DNA of 64,000 nucleotides from Streptomyces caniferus (GTDB lineage: Bacteria; Actinomycetota; Actinomycetes; Streptomycetales; Streptomycetaceae), in contig NZ_BLIN01000001.1 in NCBI RefSeq assembly GCF_009811555.1, positions 62,001 to 126,000 of the forward strand, given 5' to 3'. Under the pieces are notes generated by a model, which had not been told where the DNA came from, made no database searches, and worked only from the letters and a program-made list of their open reading frames with translations. Below, piece by piece: positions 7,990-16,271 of the stretch (positions are counted from its first letter, which is position 1; each line of letters begins with the position of its first letter). The translations under genes were made by a program, and so were the position numbers.

Positions 7990-8453
7990 TTCGTGGTGTG
8001 GGGGGAAAGCGTTGCGCAATAGCCCGAAGAGACCGGAAGATCTACGTCGGGCTGGCTCGAAACCCTGTCTGATTGATGAGTTCAATTCAAGGCTCGCCGG
8101 AGCGTGTGAGATAGACAACAAGGCCTCTGAACTGAGAAATGTTTCAGAAGTGGTCAAAGGGAACAGTGAGTTGAACCGGAGCGACTCAACTCCGTTTACA
8201 TAGGCGCAATAGAGGGTGACGTGGGGGTGGCGGAGGCGTCGGTCCCGGCGGAGCATCACGGGCCCGGACGAGGTGTGCCACGAATACACCTCTCCCCCAT
8301 TACGGCTTATTCCAGGGGAAGTTGGGGGGCGGAGGGAGAGGTGGCGGGCGCGGGGGGTCCTTGAGGGCGGCGGCCTGCGCGCGCCCGGTGAGCGCCGGTC
8401 CCCCGCTCACCAGGCGTCGTCGGGCCGAGCTGTGCACCCGGCCGCGCCGCCCC
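7990..8453. other. intergenic region with AT-rich promoter of the subtilase gene
   Basis: No convincing gene. 8060-8200 is markedly less G+C-rich than its surroundings and contains CTGAGAAATGTTTCAG (near 8137), an imperfect palindrome that could be an operator for the leftward protease gene. 8290-8450 is G-rich and structureless to my eye. Confidence 0.45.
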
Positions 8454-9782
8454 TCAGCGTTGATAGCGGGCCAGCACCAGATTGCCGTCCCTGACGAGCC
8501 GCTTCCGCAAGGTGTCCAGGTCGATTGCCCCGCTGTAGTACTCCTGCAGACCGGGAGTGGCCACCTTGTCCTTCCATTCCGGATAACCGCGGACCGACTG
8601 GGCCGGGGCGGAGCGCAGGGAGCCCGCCAGTGCGGTGCCGGTCGCCCAGTCGTAGCGGGCCACCCGGAGGGCCGGATCCCTGAGCGCCTCCTGTCCCGTC
8701 GGCAACAGCCAGTCGCCCAGGGCGAGCCGGACCATGTTCGGCGGGCGGAGGAGGAAGTCGATGAACGCCATCGCCGCCTCCTTGTGCGGGCAGTCCTCGG
8801 CGATCGACAGGGTCTGCGGGCTCACGCCCTGGTCGAGGGCGGTGCCCTTGGGGGCGGGCAGCACCGTCCAGTCGAAGCCCTTGGGCGCCTGCTGGACGAT
8901 CTGCTGACGGTAGGAGAAGCCGAGCGGGACCATCGCACAGCGCCCGGCGAAGAAGCCCGGGAGGGTGTCGGAGCCGCCCATGCCCAGGGTCGTACGGGAG
9001 GCACTGCGGTCGACGTTCACCTGGTCGTGGATGGTGCGCGGCACCACCTGGTCGACGGCGTCGAAGCGGACCTCCACCGTGCCGTCGGGCCGGCGGTGGA
9101 ACATCCGGCCGCCCGTGGACAGGGCGAGGTTGAGGGTGGCCGAGACCGGTTCCTTCAGTGGCCAGGCGACGCCGTGGTCCGTGCCGCGGGTCAGCCGCTG
9201 CGCCACGTCCGCGAACTCTTCCCAGGTCCAGGGGTTTTCGGGGGTGGGGATGCGCACCCGGGACCGGTGCAGCGTGGCGCGGTTCGCGATCAGCACCCGC
9301 GGTTCCTGGAGGAACGGGACGCCGTGGATCCGGCCGTCGAATGTGGCGGTCTCCCAGCTCTGCTGCGGGATGTCGCGCCGCAGACGCGGCGGCAGGAGGG
9401 CGGTGAGGTCGGCGAGATCCCCGCCGTAGGCGAAGTCCGCGAGGTCGTCGGTGGCGTCGTGGATGATGTCCGGCGCCTCGCCGCCCTCGAAGGAGGTCAG
9501 CAACTGGTCGTGGACGGTGGGCCAGGCCCCCTGGACGTACTGCACCTGGACCGTGGGGTGCTGTCTGTTCCACTCGGCGACCAGTTGCTTGTTGACCTTG
9601 AGGGAGTCCTGTTGCCAGGCGAGCGACTGGAAGCGCAGGGTGATCCGGCCGCCGGACGTCCGCCGTCGCCGGTCGTCGGAACAGCCCGGCAGCAGGGCCG
9701 CGGCGGGCAGTGCGGCGGCCGCCGCGAGCAGGCCCCGCCGGGGGATACGGGCCGGGGGCGTGGGGGTGTTGTCGTGGCGCAT
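8454..9782 (-). CDS. sugar ABC transporter substrate-binding lipoprotein
   Basis: Extracellular solute-binding protein family 1, third gene of a three-gene importer. MRHDNTPTPPARIPRRGLLAAAAALPAAALLPGC shows a basic (RR) start, a hydrophobic core and a lipobox with Cys at about 34. The body has family hallmarks: ITLRFQSLAWQQD, HPTVQVQYVQGAWP, GEAPDIIHDATDDLADFAYGGDLADL, GVPFLQEPRVLIANRATL and NPWTWEEF. Length (442 aa) is normal. The start is fixed by TGATG overlap with the upstream permease stop, implying translational coupling. The bound sugar cannot be read from sequence. No ATPase gene is present, so the importer probably shares MsiK, as other Streptomyces sugar systems do (established for the genus, inferred here). 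Confidence 0.92.
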   Translation of the reverse strand: MRHDNTPTPPARIPRRGLLAAAAALPAAALLPGCSDDRRRRTSGGRITLRFQSLAWQQDSLKVNKQLVAEWNRQHPTVQVQYVQGAWPTVHDQLLTSFEGGEAPDIIHDATDDLADFAYGGDLADLTALLPPRLRRDIPQQSWETATFDGRIHGVPFLQEPRVLIANRATLHRSRVRIPTPENPWTWEEFADVAQRLTRGTDHGVAWPLKEPVSATLNLALSTGGRMFHRRPDGTVEVRFDAVDQVVPRTIHDQVNVDRSASRTTLGMGGSDTLPGFFAGRCAMVPLGFSYRQQIVQQAPKGFDWTVLPAPKGTALDQGVSPQTLSIAEDCPHKEAAMAFIDFLLRPPNMVRLALGDWLLPTGQEALRDPALRVARYDWATGTALAGSLRSAPAQSVRGYPEWKDKVATPGLQEYYSGAIDLDTLRKRLVRDGNLVLARYQR

Positions 9783-10885
9783 CAGTTCTTCACCGCCCCG
9801 GCGAGCATCCCGCCCGTGATCCGCCGCTGGATGACGGCGAAGAGGAGGAGGCTCGGGAGGGTGGCGAGGAGCGCGGCGGCGGCGAGCGGGCCGAGGTCGG
9901 CGACGCCTTCCGTCCCGAGGAAGTGGGTCAGCACGACCGGCAGCGTCTGCTTTCCGGGCGACTTGAGCAGGACCAGGGCGAAGAAGAATTCGTTCCAGGC
10001 GGTGATGAAGGCGAACAGCGCGGTGGCGACGATGCCCGGCGCGAGCAGCGGTGCGGTGACCGAGACGAGGGTACGCACTCGGCCCGCGCCGTCCACGGCC
10101 GCCGCCTCCTCCAACTCGGGCGGTACGGCCCGGACATAGCCGGTCAGCATCCACAGGGCGAACGGCAGCGACCAGACCACATAGACCATGATCAGACCGA
10201 TCCGGGAGTCCACCAGATGGATTCCCTTGAGGATCAGGAAGAGCGGGATGATCACCAGGACCAGCGGAAAGGCCTGGCTGATCACGACCCAGCCGGTGGC
10301 CGCCCGCGAGAGACGGTTGCGGTAGCGGGCCAGGACGTACGCCATCGGGGTCGCCAGCACGATCGCGCTCAGCGCGGAGAGAGCCGCGGCCAGCAGGCTG
10401 TTGCCCGCGGCCGCCAGCAGGGGCTGCTGGGCGAAGGCCTGCCGGAAGTTCTCCAGGGTGGGCGCCTCGGGTATCCACGTGGGGTGGATGCTGCCGAGTT
10501 CACGCGGGGGCTTGAACGCGGTGGAGATCAGCCAGAGGAACGGGAAGGCGAGGAAGGCGAGATAGGCGAGGAGCGCGGCGTACTGGCCGGTGCGGGTGGC
10601 GGTGCGGCGGGCGGTGGGGCTTGCGGCGCGGCGGGCAGGGGCGGTGGCGGCGGGTCGGACGGTGGGGGTGCCGCGACGTCCGGTGCCCCCGTCGCTGCTG
10701 CCGCCGTCTTCCCCGGCCCCGTCCTCCGTGGTGCCGGCCTTTTCGCCGCTGTCTTCCGTGGCACTGCCTGCCGTGGCGCCGGCCTTCGCCCCGCTGCCTT
10801 CCCTGGCGCCCTCCAAGCCGGCGCCGCCCATGCCGCCGCCCTCCATGCCGCCGTCTTCCATGCCGCCGTCTTCCGTGCCGCTCAC
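9782..10885 (-). CDS. carbohydrate ABC transporter permease (MalG type)
   Basis: Inner-membrane permease with six predicted helices (QYAALLAYLAFLAFPFLWLIS first) and the EAA loop ELEEAAAVDGAGRVRTL, which docks the ATPase. The C-terminus RRITGGMLAGAVKN is typical of MalG-like subunits. The GTG start overlaps the stop of the partner permease (GTGA). The odd part is a roughly 95-residue N-terminal extension of Gly/Glu/Met/Ala/Thr low complexity, absent from ordinary MalG proteins (about 275-300 aa). It is encoded by short tandem DNA repeats around 10798-10882. Translation might instead begin further in, nearer the first helix, but no better ribosome binding site stands out. Confidence 0.9.
   Translation of the reverse strand: MSGTEDGGMEDGGMEGGGMGGAGLEGAREGSGAKAGATAGSATEDSGEKAGTTEDGAGEDGGSSDGGTGRRGTPTVRPAATAPARRAASPTARRTATRTGQYAALLAYLAFLAFPFLWLISTAFKPPRELGSIHPTWIPEAPTLENFRQAFAQQPLLAAAGNSLLAAALSALSAIVLATPMAYVLARYRNRLSRAATGWVVISQAFPLVLVIIPLFLILKGIHLVDSRIGLIMVYVVWSLPFALWMLTGYVRAVPPELEEAAAVDGAGRVRTLVSVTAPLLAPGIVATALFAFITAWNEFFFALVLLKSPGKQTLPVVLTHFLGTEGVADLGPLAAAALLATLPSLLLFAVIQRRITGGMLAGAVKN
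10798..10882. repeat. short tandem repeats encoding the permease N-terminal tail
   Basis: Units of the form CCGCCGTCTTCCATG or CCGCCGCCCTCCATG recur three to four times in the last 60 bases, with looser copies upstream to about 10730 (GCTGTCTTCCGTGGC and similar). They encode GGM-EDGGM-EGGGM repeats. This looks like replication-slippage expansion inside a coding region. Confidence 0.65.
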
Positions 10886-11823
10886 CGGTCGTCCTCCCCC
10901 TTCAGCCGGCCGGCCAGGTAGACCGCCAGCAGGACCGAGATCACCGCGACCATCGCCAGGCCCATCGTGGCGGCGTAACCGAACTGGCCGTAGCGGAAGG
11001 CCTCTTCGTACGCGAAGAGCATCGGCAGCCGGGTCCGGCCGCCGGGACCGCCGTCGGTCAGGACGAAGACCAGGGCGAAGGAATTGAAGTTCCAGATGAA
11101 ATTGAGCGCGGTGACGGAGAGCGCGATGGGCCTGAGGGCGGGCCAGGTGACGGTGCGGAAGCGGCGCCAGGCGCCCGCGCCGTCCATGGCCGCGGCCTCG
11201 TGCAGTTCGCGCGGCACGTGCTGCAGGCCGGCCAGGAGGGTCACGGTGGTCTGCGGCATCCCGGCCCAGATGCCGACGACGATGACCGCGGGCAGGGCGG
11301 TGGCCAGACCGCTCAGCCAGTCCCGGCCCTCGGTGGCTCCGGACAGACCGAGGCCGCGCAGCGTCTCGTTCAGGATGCCGGCGTCGGGGTGGTAGACCAG
11401 CCGCCACATGATGCCCACGACGACCTCCGGCATCGCCCACGGGATGATCGCCAGCGCCCGGGCCAGCCAGCGCAGCCGCAGCGGGAGATGGAGCAGCAAG
11501 GCCAGGCCGAGGGCGAGGAAGAACTGCGGGACAGTGACCCCGAAGGCCCAGACCAGCCCGATCCGGAAGGAGTCCCAGAAGAGGGTGTCGTGGAACAGGT
11601 CGGAGAAGTTCAGCAGCCCCCCGAAGCGGGTGGCCTGGGTCCGGCCCGACTGGGCGTCGGTGAAGGCCAGTCCGATGCCGTAGAGCAACGGCCCGACGCT
11701 CAGCAGCAGGATCGGGATCAGGGCGGGCAGCACGAGGAACCAGGCGCCGTGATCGCGCCGGGTGCGGGCGGCGCGGTCCGCGGCCGTCGCGTCGGACCGC
11801 CGGGGCGCGGTCGTCAGGGTCAC
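10882..11823 (-). CDS. sugar ABC transporter permease (MalF/UgpA type)
   Basis: First gene of the importer operon. It has six predicted transmembrane segments, starting AWFLVLPALIPILLLSVGPLLYGIGLAF, and the EAA motif ELHEAAAMDGAGAWRRF, followed by the typical GGPGGRTRLPMLFAYEEAF segment. Length (313 aa) is normal for the family. It starts at an ATG and faces the phosphotransferase gene across a 245-base divergent region. It forms the translocation pore with the MalG-type subunit. Confidence 0.92.
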   Translation of the reverse strand: MTLTTAPRRSDATAADRAARTRRDHGAWFLVLPALIPILLLSVGPLLYGIGLAFTDAQSGRTQATRFGGLLNFSDLFHDTLFWDSFRIGLVWAFGVTVPQFFLALGLALLLHLPLRLRWLARALAIIPWAMPEVVVGIMWRLVYHPDAGILNETLRGLGLSGATEGRDWLSGLATALPAVIVVGIWAGMPQTTVTLLAGLQHVPRELHEAAAMDGAGAWRRFRTVTWPALRPIALSVTALNFIWNFNSFALVFVLTDGGPGGRTRLPMLFAYEEAFRYGQFGYAATMGLAMVAVISVLLAVYLAGRLKGEDDR

Positions 11824-11970
11824 GGCAGGGACTCCTCAGGGCACGGCACGGTCGGTCTGCCGTGGTGCGCCCCCGCGGTCGGCACTCCTGCCATCGCATC
11901 CCCTCTCCCCGTCGGCCCCTCCCGGCCGCCGTCATCGTCGTGACGGCGGCCACATCCGTCAAGGTCCCGG

Positions 11971-12000
11971 CCGGATTCCTCGGAGGATCTCCCCATCCGG
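11971..12000. promoter_or_regulatory. inverted repeats in the divergent promoter region
   Basis: CCGGAT (11971-11976) pairs with ATCCGG (11995-12000) and encloses TCCTCGGAGGA, itself palindromic. It lies between the leftward importer operon and the rightward kinase-like gene, where an operator is expected. No regulator gene is adjacent to claim it. Confidence 0.35.
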
Positions 12001-12068
12001 GAGGCCTTCCGGGGCGGCCCGGCGGACCTGCGACACTGGTCGCGTTCACGCACCGCAGGAGGCCCCCG

Positions 12069-12959
12069 ATGACCGAACCGAGCCCCGCCGCCTTCACGGA
12101 AGCGCGCGCCCGGGCCGTGCTGGCCGCGGCCGGACGCCCCGGTGCGGCAGCCGACGCCACGCTGCTCTCGCTCGGCGAGAACGCCGTCTTCGCCCTCGGC
12201 GACCGCGGGCCGGTCGTCCGGGTCGGCCGCAGCGCCGAACTCCTGGAGCGGGCCGAACGGGAACTGGGCGTGGCGCAGTGGCTGGCGGCCGAGGGGGTGC
12301 CGGCCGTACGCGCCGCGGAGCCCGTGGCGACCCTGGTCGACGGACATCCCGTCACCTACTGGCACCGGCTGCCGGAGGCCGTCCGGCCGGCCGGGCCGGA
12401 GGATCTGGCCGCGCTGCTCAAGCTGATCCATGCCCTTCCGGAGCCGCCGTTCGCGCTGCCCCGGCGCGAACTGCTCGGTGGCGTCGAGCGTTGGCTGCGG
12501 CTGGCCGGGGACGCGGTGTCGGCGCCGGACGCGGAGTATCTGCGCGGGCGGCGCGACGCGTTCGCGGCGGCCGCCACGGCCCTCGAACCGCATCTGCCCC
12601 GCGGCCCCATCCACGGCGATGCGCTGACCCGCAACGTGCATGTCGGGCCCGACGGTCCGGTGCTGGTCGACCTGGAGACCTTCTCCTCCGATCTGCGGGA
12701 ACACGACCTGGTCGTGATGGCCCTGAGCCGCGACCGCTATGGCCTGTCCCCCGAGGCGTACGACACCTTTGTGTCCGTTTACGGCTGGGACGTACGGGAC
12801 TGGGAGGGCTGCGCCGTGTTGCGGGGGTCCCGCGAGACGGCGAGCTGCGCCTGGGTGTCCCAGCACGCCCCCGGAAACCCGGCAGCGCTCAAGGAGTTCC
12901 GCCGACGGATCGCCTCACTGCGCGACAAGGACGCGACGGTGCGGTGGTATCCCTTCTGA
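12069..12959 (+). CDS. phosphotransferase family protein (APH fold)
   Basis: Aminoglycoside-phosphotransferase/choline-kinase fold. LLSLGENAVFALGDRGPVVRVGR is the nucleotide loop and first strands. The catalytic loop is IHGDALTRNV (Asp and Asn), and the metal-binding segment is VLVDLETFS. ATG 12069 is preceded by AGGAGG at 12057-12062. Length is 296 aa. The family covers many small-molecule kinases, and despite the name nothing here indicates antibiotic resistance. It diverges from a sugar importer, so a metabolite or sugar substrate is conceivable; this is inference. Confidence 0.85.
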   Translation: MTEPSPAAFTEARARAVLAAAGRPGAAADATLLSLGENAVFALGDRGPVVRVGRSAELLERAERELGVAQWLAAEGVPAVRAAEPVATLVDGHPVTYWHRLPEAVRPAGPEDLAALLKLIHALPEPPFALPRRELLGGVERWLRLAGDAVSAPDAEYLRGRRDAFAAAATALEPHLPRGPIHGDALTRNVHVGPDGPVLVDLETFSSDLREHDLVVMALSRDRYGLSPEAYDTFVSVYGWDVRDWEGCAVLRGSRETASCAWVSQHAPGNPAALKEFRRRIASLRDKDATVRWYPF

Positions 12960-13041
12960 GCCGAGCGGTCAGAACCCGGGGACGCGCTTCCGGAGCGTGG
13001 AGAACGGCCCTGTCCTGAGGGAGGTTCACACGGCCCGGCAC

Positions 13042-13059
13042 CCGTCACGGCCATGACGG
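13042..13059. terminator. probable bidirectional terminator
   Basis: CCGTCA-CGGCCA-TGACGG, a perfect 6-bp stem between the convergent phosphotransferase and exonuclease genes, 18 bases from the exonuclease stop. There is no T run, which is common in this genus. Confidence 0.4.
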
Positions 13060-13077
13060 CGCCGCCCTACCGCTCGC

Positions 13078-13797
13078 TCAGGCCCTGGCCTGGTACGGGA
13101 TCAGGGGCCAGGCCGGCTCGACTATCGCCTGTGGGTCGCCGGAGCGCCGCAGATACGCCTGGAACGAGGCGGCCTGTTCGGCGGCCGCCTGCTCCTGGAG
13201 GTCGTGCAGCGCACGGGGTGAGGGGATCGCGACGGCCGGGAACGTCTCCCCGATGCGCCGGGCCACCCCGGCCGCGGCCGCGGCGTCGGCACCCGCCTCG
13301 TGCGCGCCGTCCAGCCGGACGCCGTAGTGACCGCAGAGCGCCTGCAGTGCGCGCTTCCCCTTGCGGTAGCGGTCCACGTGCTTGTCCAGGACGAGGGGGT
13401 CGATGACCGGGGCGGGTGCATGGCCGAGGCGTTCGGTCAGTGTCCGCAGGCCGTGGCGCCGGCACTCGCGGTCCAGGAGGGAGAGGTCGTAGCGGGCGTT
13501 CATCACCACCAGCGGGATGTCCGCGCGCAGGGCCTCGGCCAGCGCCTCGGTGATTTCCTCTATCGCGGTCGCCGGCGGGCGGCCGTGTTCTTGGACATAT
13601 GCGGTCGAAATGCCGTGAATGGCCGCCGCTTCCTCGGGAATCGGCACCCCCGGGTCGAGCAGCCAGTTCTGCTGCGCGACCGCGCGGCCGTCCCCCTCCA
13701 ACCGGATCAGCGCGGCGGTGACGATGCGGTCCTGCTCGACGTCGGTGCCCGTGGTCTCCAGGTCGAAGCTGACCAACAGCTCCTGATGCCAGCTCAT
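13078..13797 (-). CDS. 3'-5' exonuclease, DnaQ-like (DEDDh)
   Basis: Exonuclease of the DNA polymerase III epsilon / RNase T superfamily. Exo I is FDLETTG with Asp12 and Glu14, exo II falls in VVMNARYDLSLLDREC, and exo III is DGAHEAGADAAAAAGV with the catalytic His and Asp. The ATG at 13797 starts SWHQELLVSFDLETT, as in Streptomyces relatives; the frame is open further upstream but is not protein-like there. It is free-standing, without polymerase or helicase domains (239 aa). Its role in DNA or RNA trimming is not resolved by context. Confidence 0.9.
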   Translation of the reverse strand: MSWHQELLVSFDLETTGTDVEQDRIVTAALIRLEGDGRAVAQQNWLLDPGVPIPEEAAAIHGISTAYVQEHGRPPATAIEEITEALAEALRADIPLVVMNARYDLSLLDRECRRHGLRTLTERLGHAPAPVIDPLVLDKHVDRYRKGKRALQALCGHYGVRLDGAHEAGADAAAAAGVARRIGETFPAVAIPSPRALHDLQEQAAAEQAASFQAYLRRSGDPQAIVEPAWPLIPYQARA

Positions 13798-14019
13798 GCC
13801 GAAACCTCGCTGCGCCCCGCCTCGCACTCGCTCGGCGCGCGCCCTTCCCTCGTTCGCTCGCTCATGCGGCCTCCTTCGGTGGTACTTCCCCCGTTGCTCG
13901 CCCACTCTCCCACGCACCACTGACAATCGACCGGCCGCCTGTCGCGACCGGGCAGCCAGGGGCGTCCGCAGGCACCGCAAGGCAGGCGGGACTTTGCAGA
14001 CAGCCCTAGGCTGGCCGCC

Positions 14020-14820
14020 ATGGACCTACGGCTGGCGGGACACGGTGCCCTGGTAACGGGCAGCAGTTCGGGGATCGGGGCGACGATCGCCCAGATGCTG
14101 GCGGAGGAGGGCTGCGAGGTCCTCGTCCACGGGCGGGACGCGGGGGCCGCCGCGGTCGTCGCCGAGCAGGTCGCGGCCCGCGGCGTCCGGGCCGAAGTGG
14201 TGCTCGGCGATCTGACGGAAGCCGGCGTCGCCGAGCAGGTCGCGCTCACCGCCCGCGACTTCGGGGCCCGCATCCTCGTCAACAACGCCGGTCCGTTCGC
14301 CGAGCAGGACTGGGAGAACTCGGGACCGGCCGACTGGCGGGCCGCCTTCGAGGGAAACGTGCTGCCCACGGTGCGGGTCAGTCAGACACTGCTGCCGTCG
14401 CTGCGTGCGCACGGCTGGGGCCGGGTGATCACCATCGGCAGCCGGGCGGTGCGCACACCGCTGCCCAACATGGCGGCGTACTCCGCCGCCAAGGCCGCCG
14501 TGGTGAACATGACCACCAGCCTGGCCCGGCACCTCGCCGGGACCGGCGTCACCGCGAACTGTGTGAGCCCGGGGGTGATCGTCACCCCCTCCATGTCCCG
14601 GATGTTCGAACAGCGGGCGGCCGCGGACCCCGGGGCGGACGCGGAGGGCGGCGGACCGGACGAGGCGGAGATCGTCGCGGAGTATGCGCCCAACCCGAGC
14701 GGACGGCTCGGACGCCCGGAGGACATCGCCGCCGCCGTCACCTACCTTGCGAGCCCGCTGGCCGACTACGTGAACGGAATCGAGCTGCGGGTCGACGGAG
14801 GGATCACGGGGACCCCCTGA
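14020..14820 (+). CDS. SDR family oxidoreductase
   Basis: Classical short-chain dehydrogenase/reductase. The cofactor motif TGSSSGIG is at 13-20, NNAG at 88-91 and the catalytic Ser141, Tyr154, Lys158 (YSAAK); the C-terminus has the usual VNGIELRVDGG. HGRD at 37-40 after strand 2 is compatible with NADP preference, but this is weak. Length is 266 aa. It is transcribed alone, diverging from the exonuclease across 222 bases. Substrate unknown. Confidence 0.92.
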   Translation: MDLRLAGHGALVTGSSSGIGATIAQMLAEEGCEVLVHGRDAGAAAVVAEQVAARGVRAEVVLGDLTEAGVAEQVALTARDFGARILVNNAGPFAEQDWENSGPADWRAAFEGNVLPTVRVSQTLLPSLRAHGWGRVITIGSRAVRTPLPNMAAYSAAKAAVVNMTTSLARHLAGTGVTANCVSPGVIVTPSMSRMFEQRAAADPGADAEGGGPDEAEIVAEYAPNPSGRLGRPEDIAAAVTYLASPLADYVNGIELRVDGGITGTP

Positions 14821-14922
14821 GCGGCTCACCAGGCCCCGTAAGGCGTGGCCGCAAGCCGGTCCGCAGGCGTGGCCGTAAGCCGGCCCGCAGGCGTCGCCGG
14901 ATGCCCGCCGCCCGGCAGCCCG

Positions 14923-16170
14923 TCAGGAAACCGGCCGCGAATCCGCCCACATGCTCTCGAATTCCTCCCGGTAGGTCTCGAAGAGGCCGTGGTCGCCGTC
15001 CCGCTCCCGGGCGTCCTGGCGCACGACCTCCCGGCCGCCGCCGCGCAGCACGAGGACGGGGGACTCCATGCCGCGGCTCTTGCGGAGGTAGGGCTGGACG
15101 ACGGCCACGCCGTCGGGGCCGTCCCCGTCGACGAGGTAGGCGGTGAAGCGGGGGGTCTCGTCGAAGACCTGGATCTCGAAGGCACCGGGGTCGCGCAGCC
15201 GGGCCCGCACCCGCCGCATATGGAGGATGTTCATCTCGATGGAGCGGCTCATCTCGCCCTTCTTCAGGCCGATTTCGCGCTCCCGGCGGCGGACCGCGCT
15301 GCTGGCCGGGTTGAGGAAGAGCAGACGGACGCGGCAGCCGGACTCGGCGAGCCGGACCAGCCGGCGGCCCGAGTAGTTCTGGACCAGGAGGTTGAGCCCT
15401 ATGCCGACGGCGTCGAGCCGGCGGGCGTCGCCGAAGAGGTCCTCGGCCGGGAGCTGGCGCTGCAGCCGCACCCGGTCGGAGTGCACCCCGATGACGTCGG
15501 CGTAGCGGTCGCCGACGAGGTCCTCCACCGCGTCGATGGGCAGCCGCCCGGAGATACGGGTGCCGACGCCGGAGCCGAGGATGTCCAGGAGGCGGGCGGA
15601 GGCCCGCTCGGCCTGGGCGAGCACCGTCTCGGACAGGGCGCGGTTGCGGGAGACGATGTTGCGGGCGACCTCGAGTTCGTCGAGCGCCAGCTCGACCTCG
15701 CGCCGGTCGTCGAAGTACGGCTCGAAGCAGGGCCAGTGCTGGACCATCAGTTCGCGGAGTTGCGGCAGCGTCAGGAAGCTGACGATGTTGTCGTCGGCGG
15801 GGTCGAGGAGGTAGCCCTTCCGGCGGCTGACCTCGCGGACGGCGACGGCGCGCTGGACCCACTCCTGGCCGGCGGGCCCGGCCGCGGCGATGACCCATTC
15901 GTCGCCGTGCACCGGCTCGTAGATGGGCCGCAGGACGGCCGCGACGACGGCCCGCAGCCGTTGCTCGACGAGATTCAGCCAGATGTAGGCGCGACCGGCC
16001 CGCCGGGCCCGGGTGCGCACCTCGCTCCAGGCGTCGGCGCCCCAGTCCAGCTCCGCCCCGATCTCCAGCGGGCGTGCCAGGGACACCGCGCCGGGCGGTG
16101 CGTCGACGGAGCCGCCCTCATGGCCCTCATGACTCTCGTCACCAGGGGGCAACTCCAGCCCGCCGCTCAC
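14923..16170 (-). CDS. HEPN domain-containing protein, SAV2148 family
   Basis: Large conserved Streptomyces protein. The N-terminal ~200 residues are helical, with RAYIWLNLVEQRLRAVVAAVLRPIYEP and later LALDELEVARNIVSRNRALS; the RN-x3-H/S region is where a HEPN Rx4-6H-type motif would be. The C-terminal half (RVRLLFLNPASSAVRRRERE, MSRSIEMNILHMRRVR, FEIQVFDETPRFTAYLVDG) resembles the phospholipase-D-like module of DUF5919-type proteins. The family name is from memory and the domain split is my reading. It lies between an SDR and the amine oxidase genes, with no obvious partner. The HEPN link suggests RNA-related or stress signalling, unproven. Confidence 0.75.
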   Translation of the reverse strand: MSGGLELPPGDESHEGHEGGSVDAPPGAVSLARPLEIGAELDWGADAWSEVRTRARRAGRAYIWLNLVEQRLRAVVAAVLRPIYEPVHGDEWVIAAAGPAGQEWVQRAVAVREVSRRKGYLLDPADDNIVSFLTLPQLRELMVQHWPCFEPYFDDRREVELALDELEVARNIVSRNRALSETVLAQAERASARLLDILGSGVGTRISGRLPIDAVEDLVGDRYADVIGVHSDRVRLQRQLPAEDLFGDARRLDAVGIGLNLLVQNYSGRRLVRLAESGCRVRLLFLNPASSAVRRREREIGLKKGEMSRSIEMNILHMRRVRARLRDPGAFEIQVFDETPRFTAYLVDGDGPDGVAVVQPYLRKSRGMESPVLVLRGGGREVVRQDARERDGDHGLFETYREEFESMWADSRPVS

Positions 16171-16271
16171 CTGCCACCGCCTTCCCGAACCCCCGTGCCA
16201 ACGATCAAGGCAGACTACTGCGGTGCGGGAGGCGGTGCAGCAGGATGGATCGAGTCGGTTACCAACTCCCC

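Noticed and set aside
12069..12959. Aminoglycoside resistance gene
   Set aside because: Only the general APH fold is visible; the family is large and mostly not resistance-related, and no antibiotic context exists.
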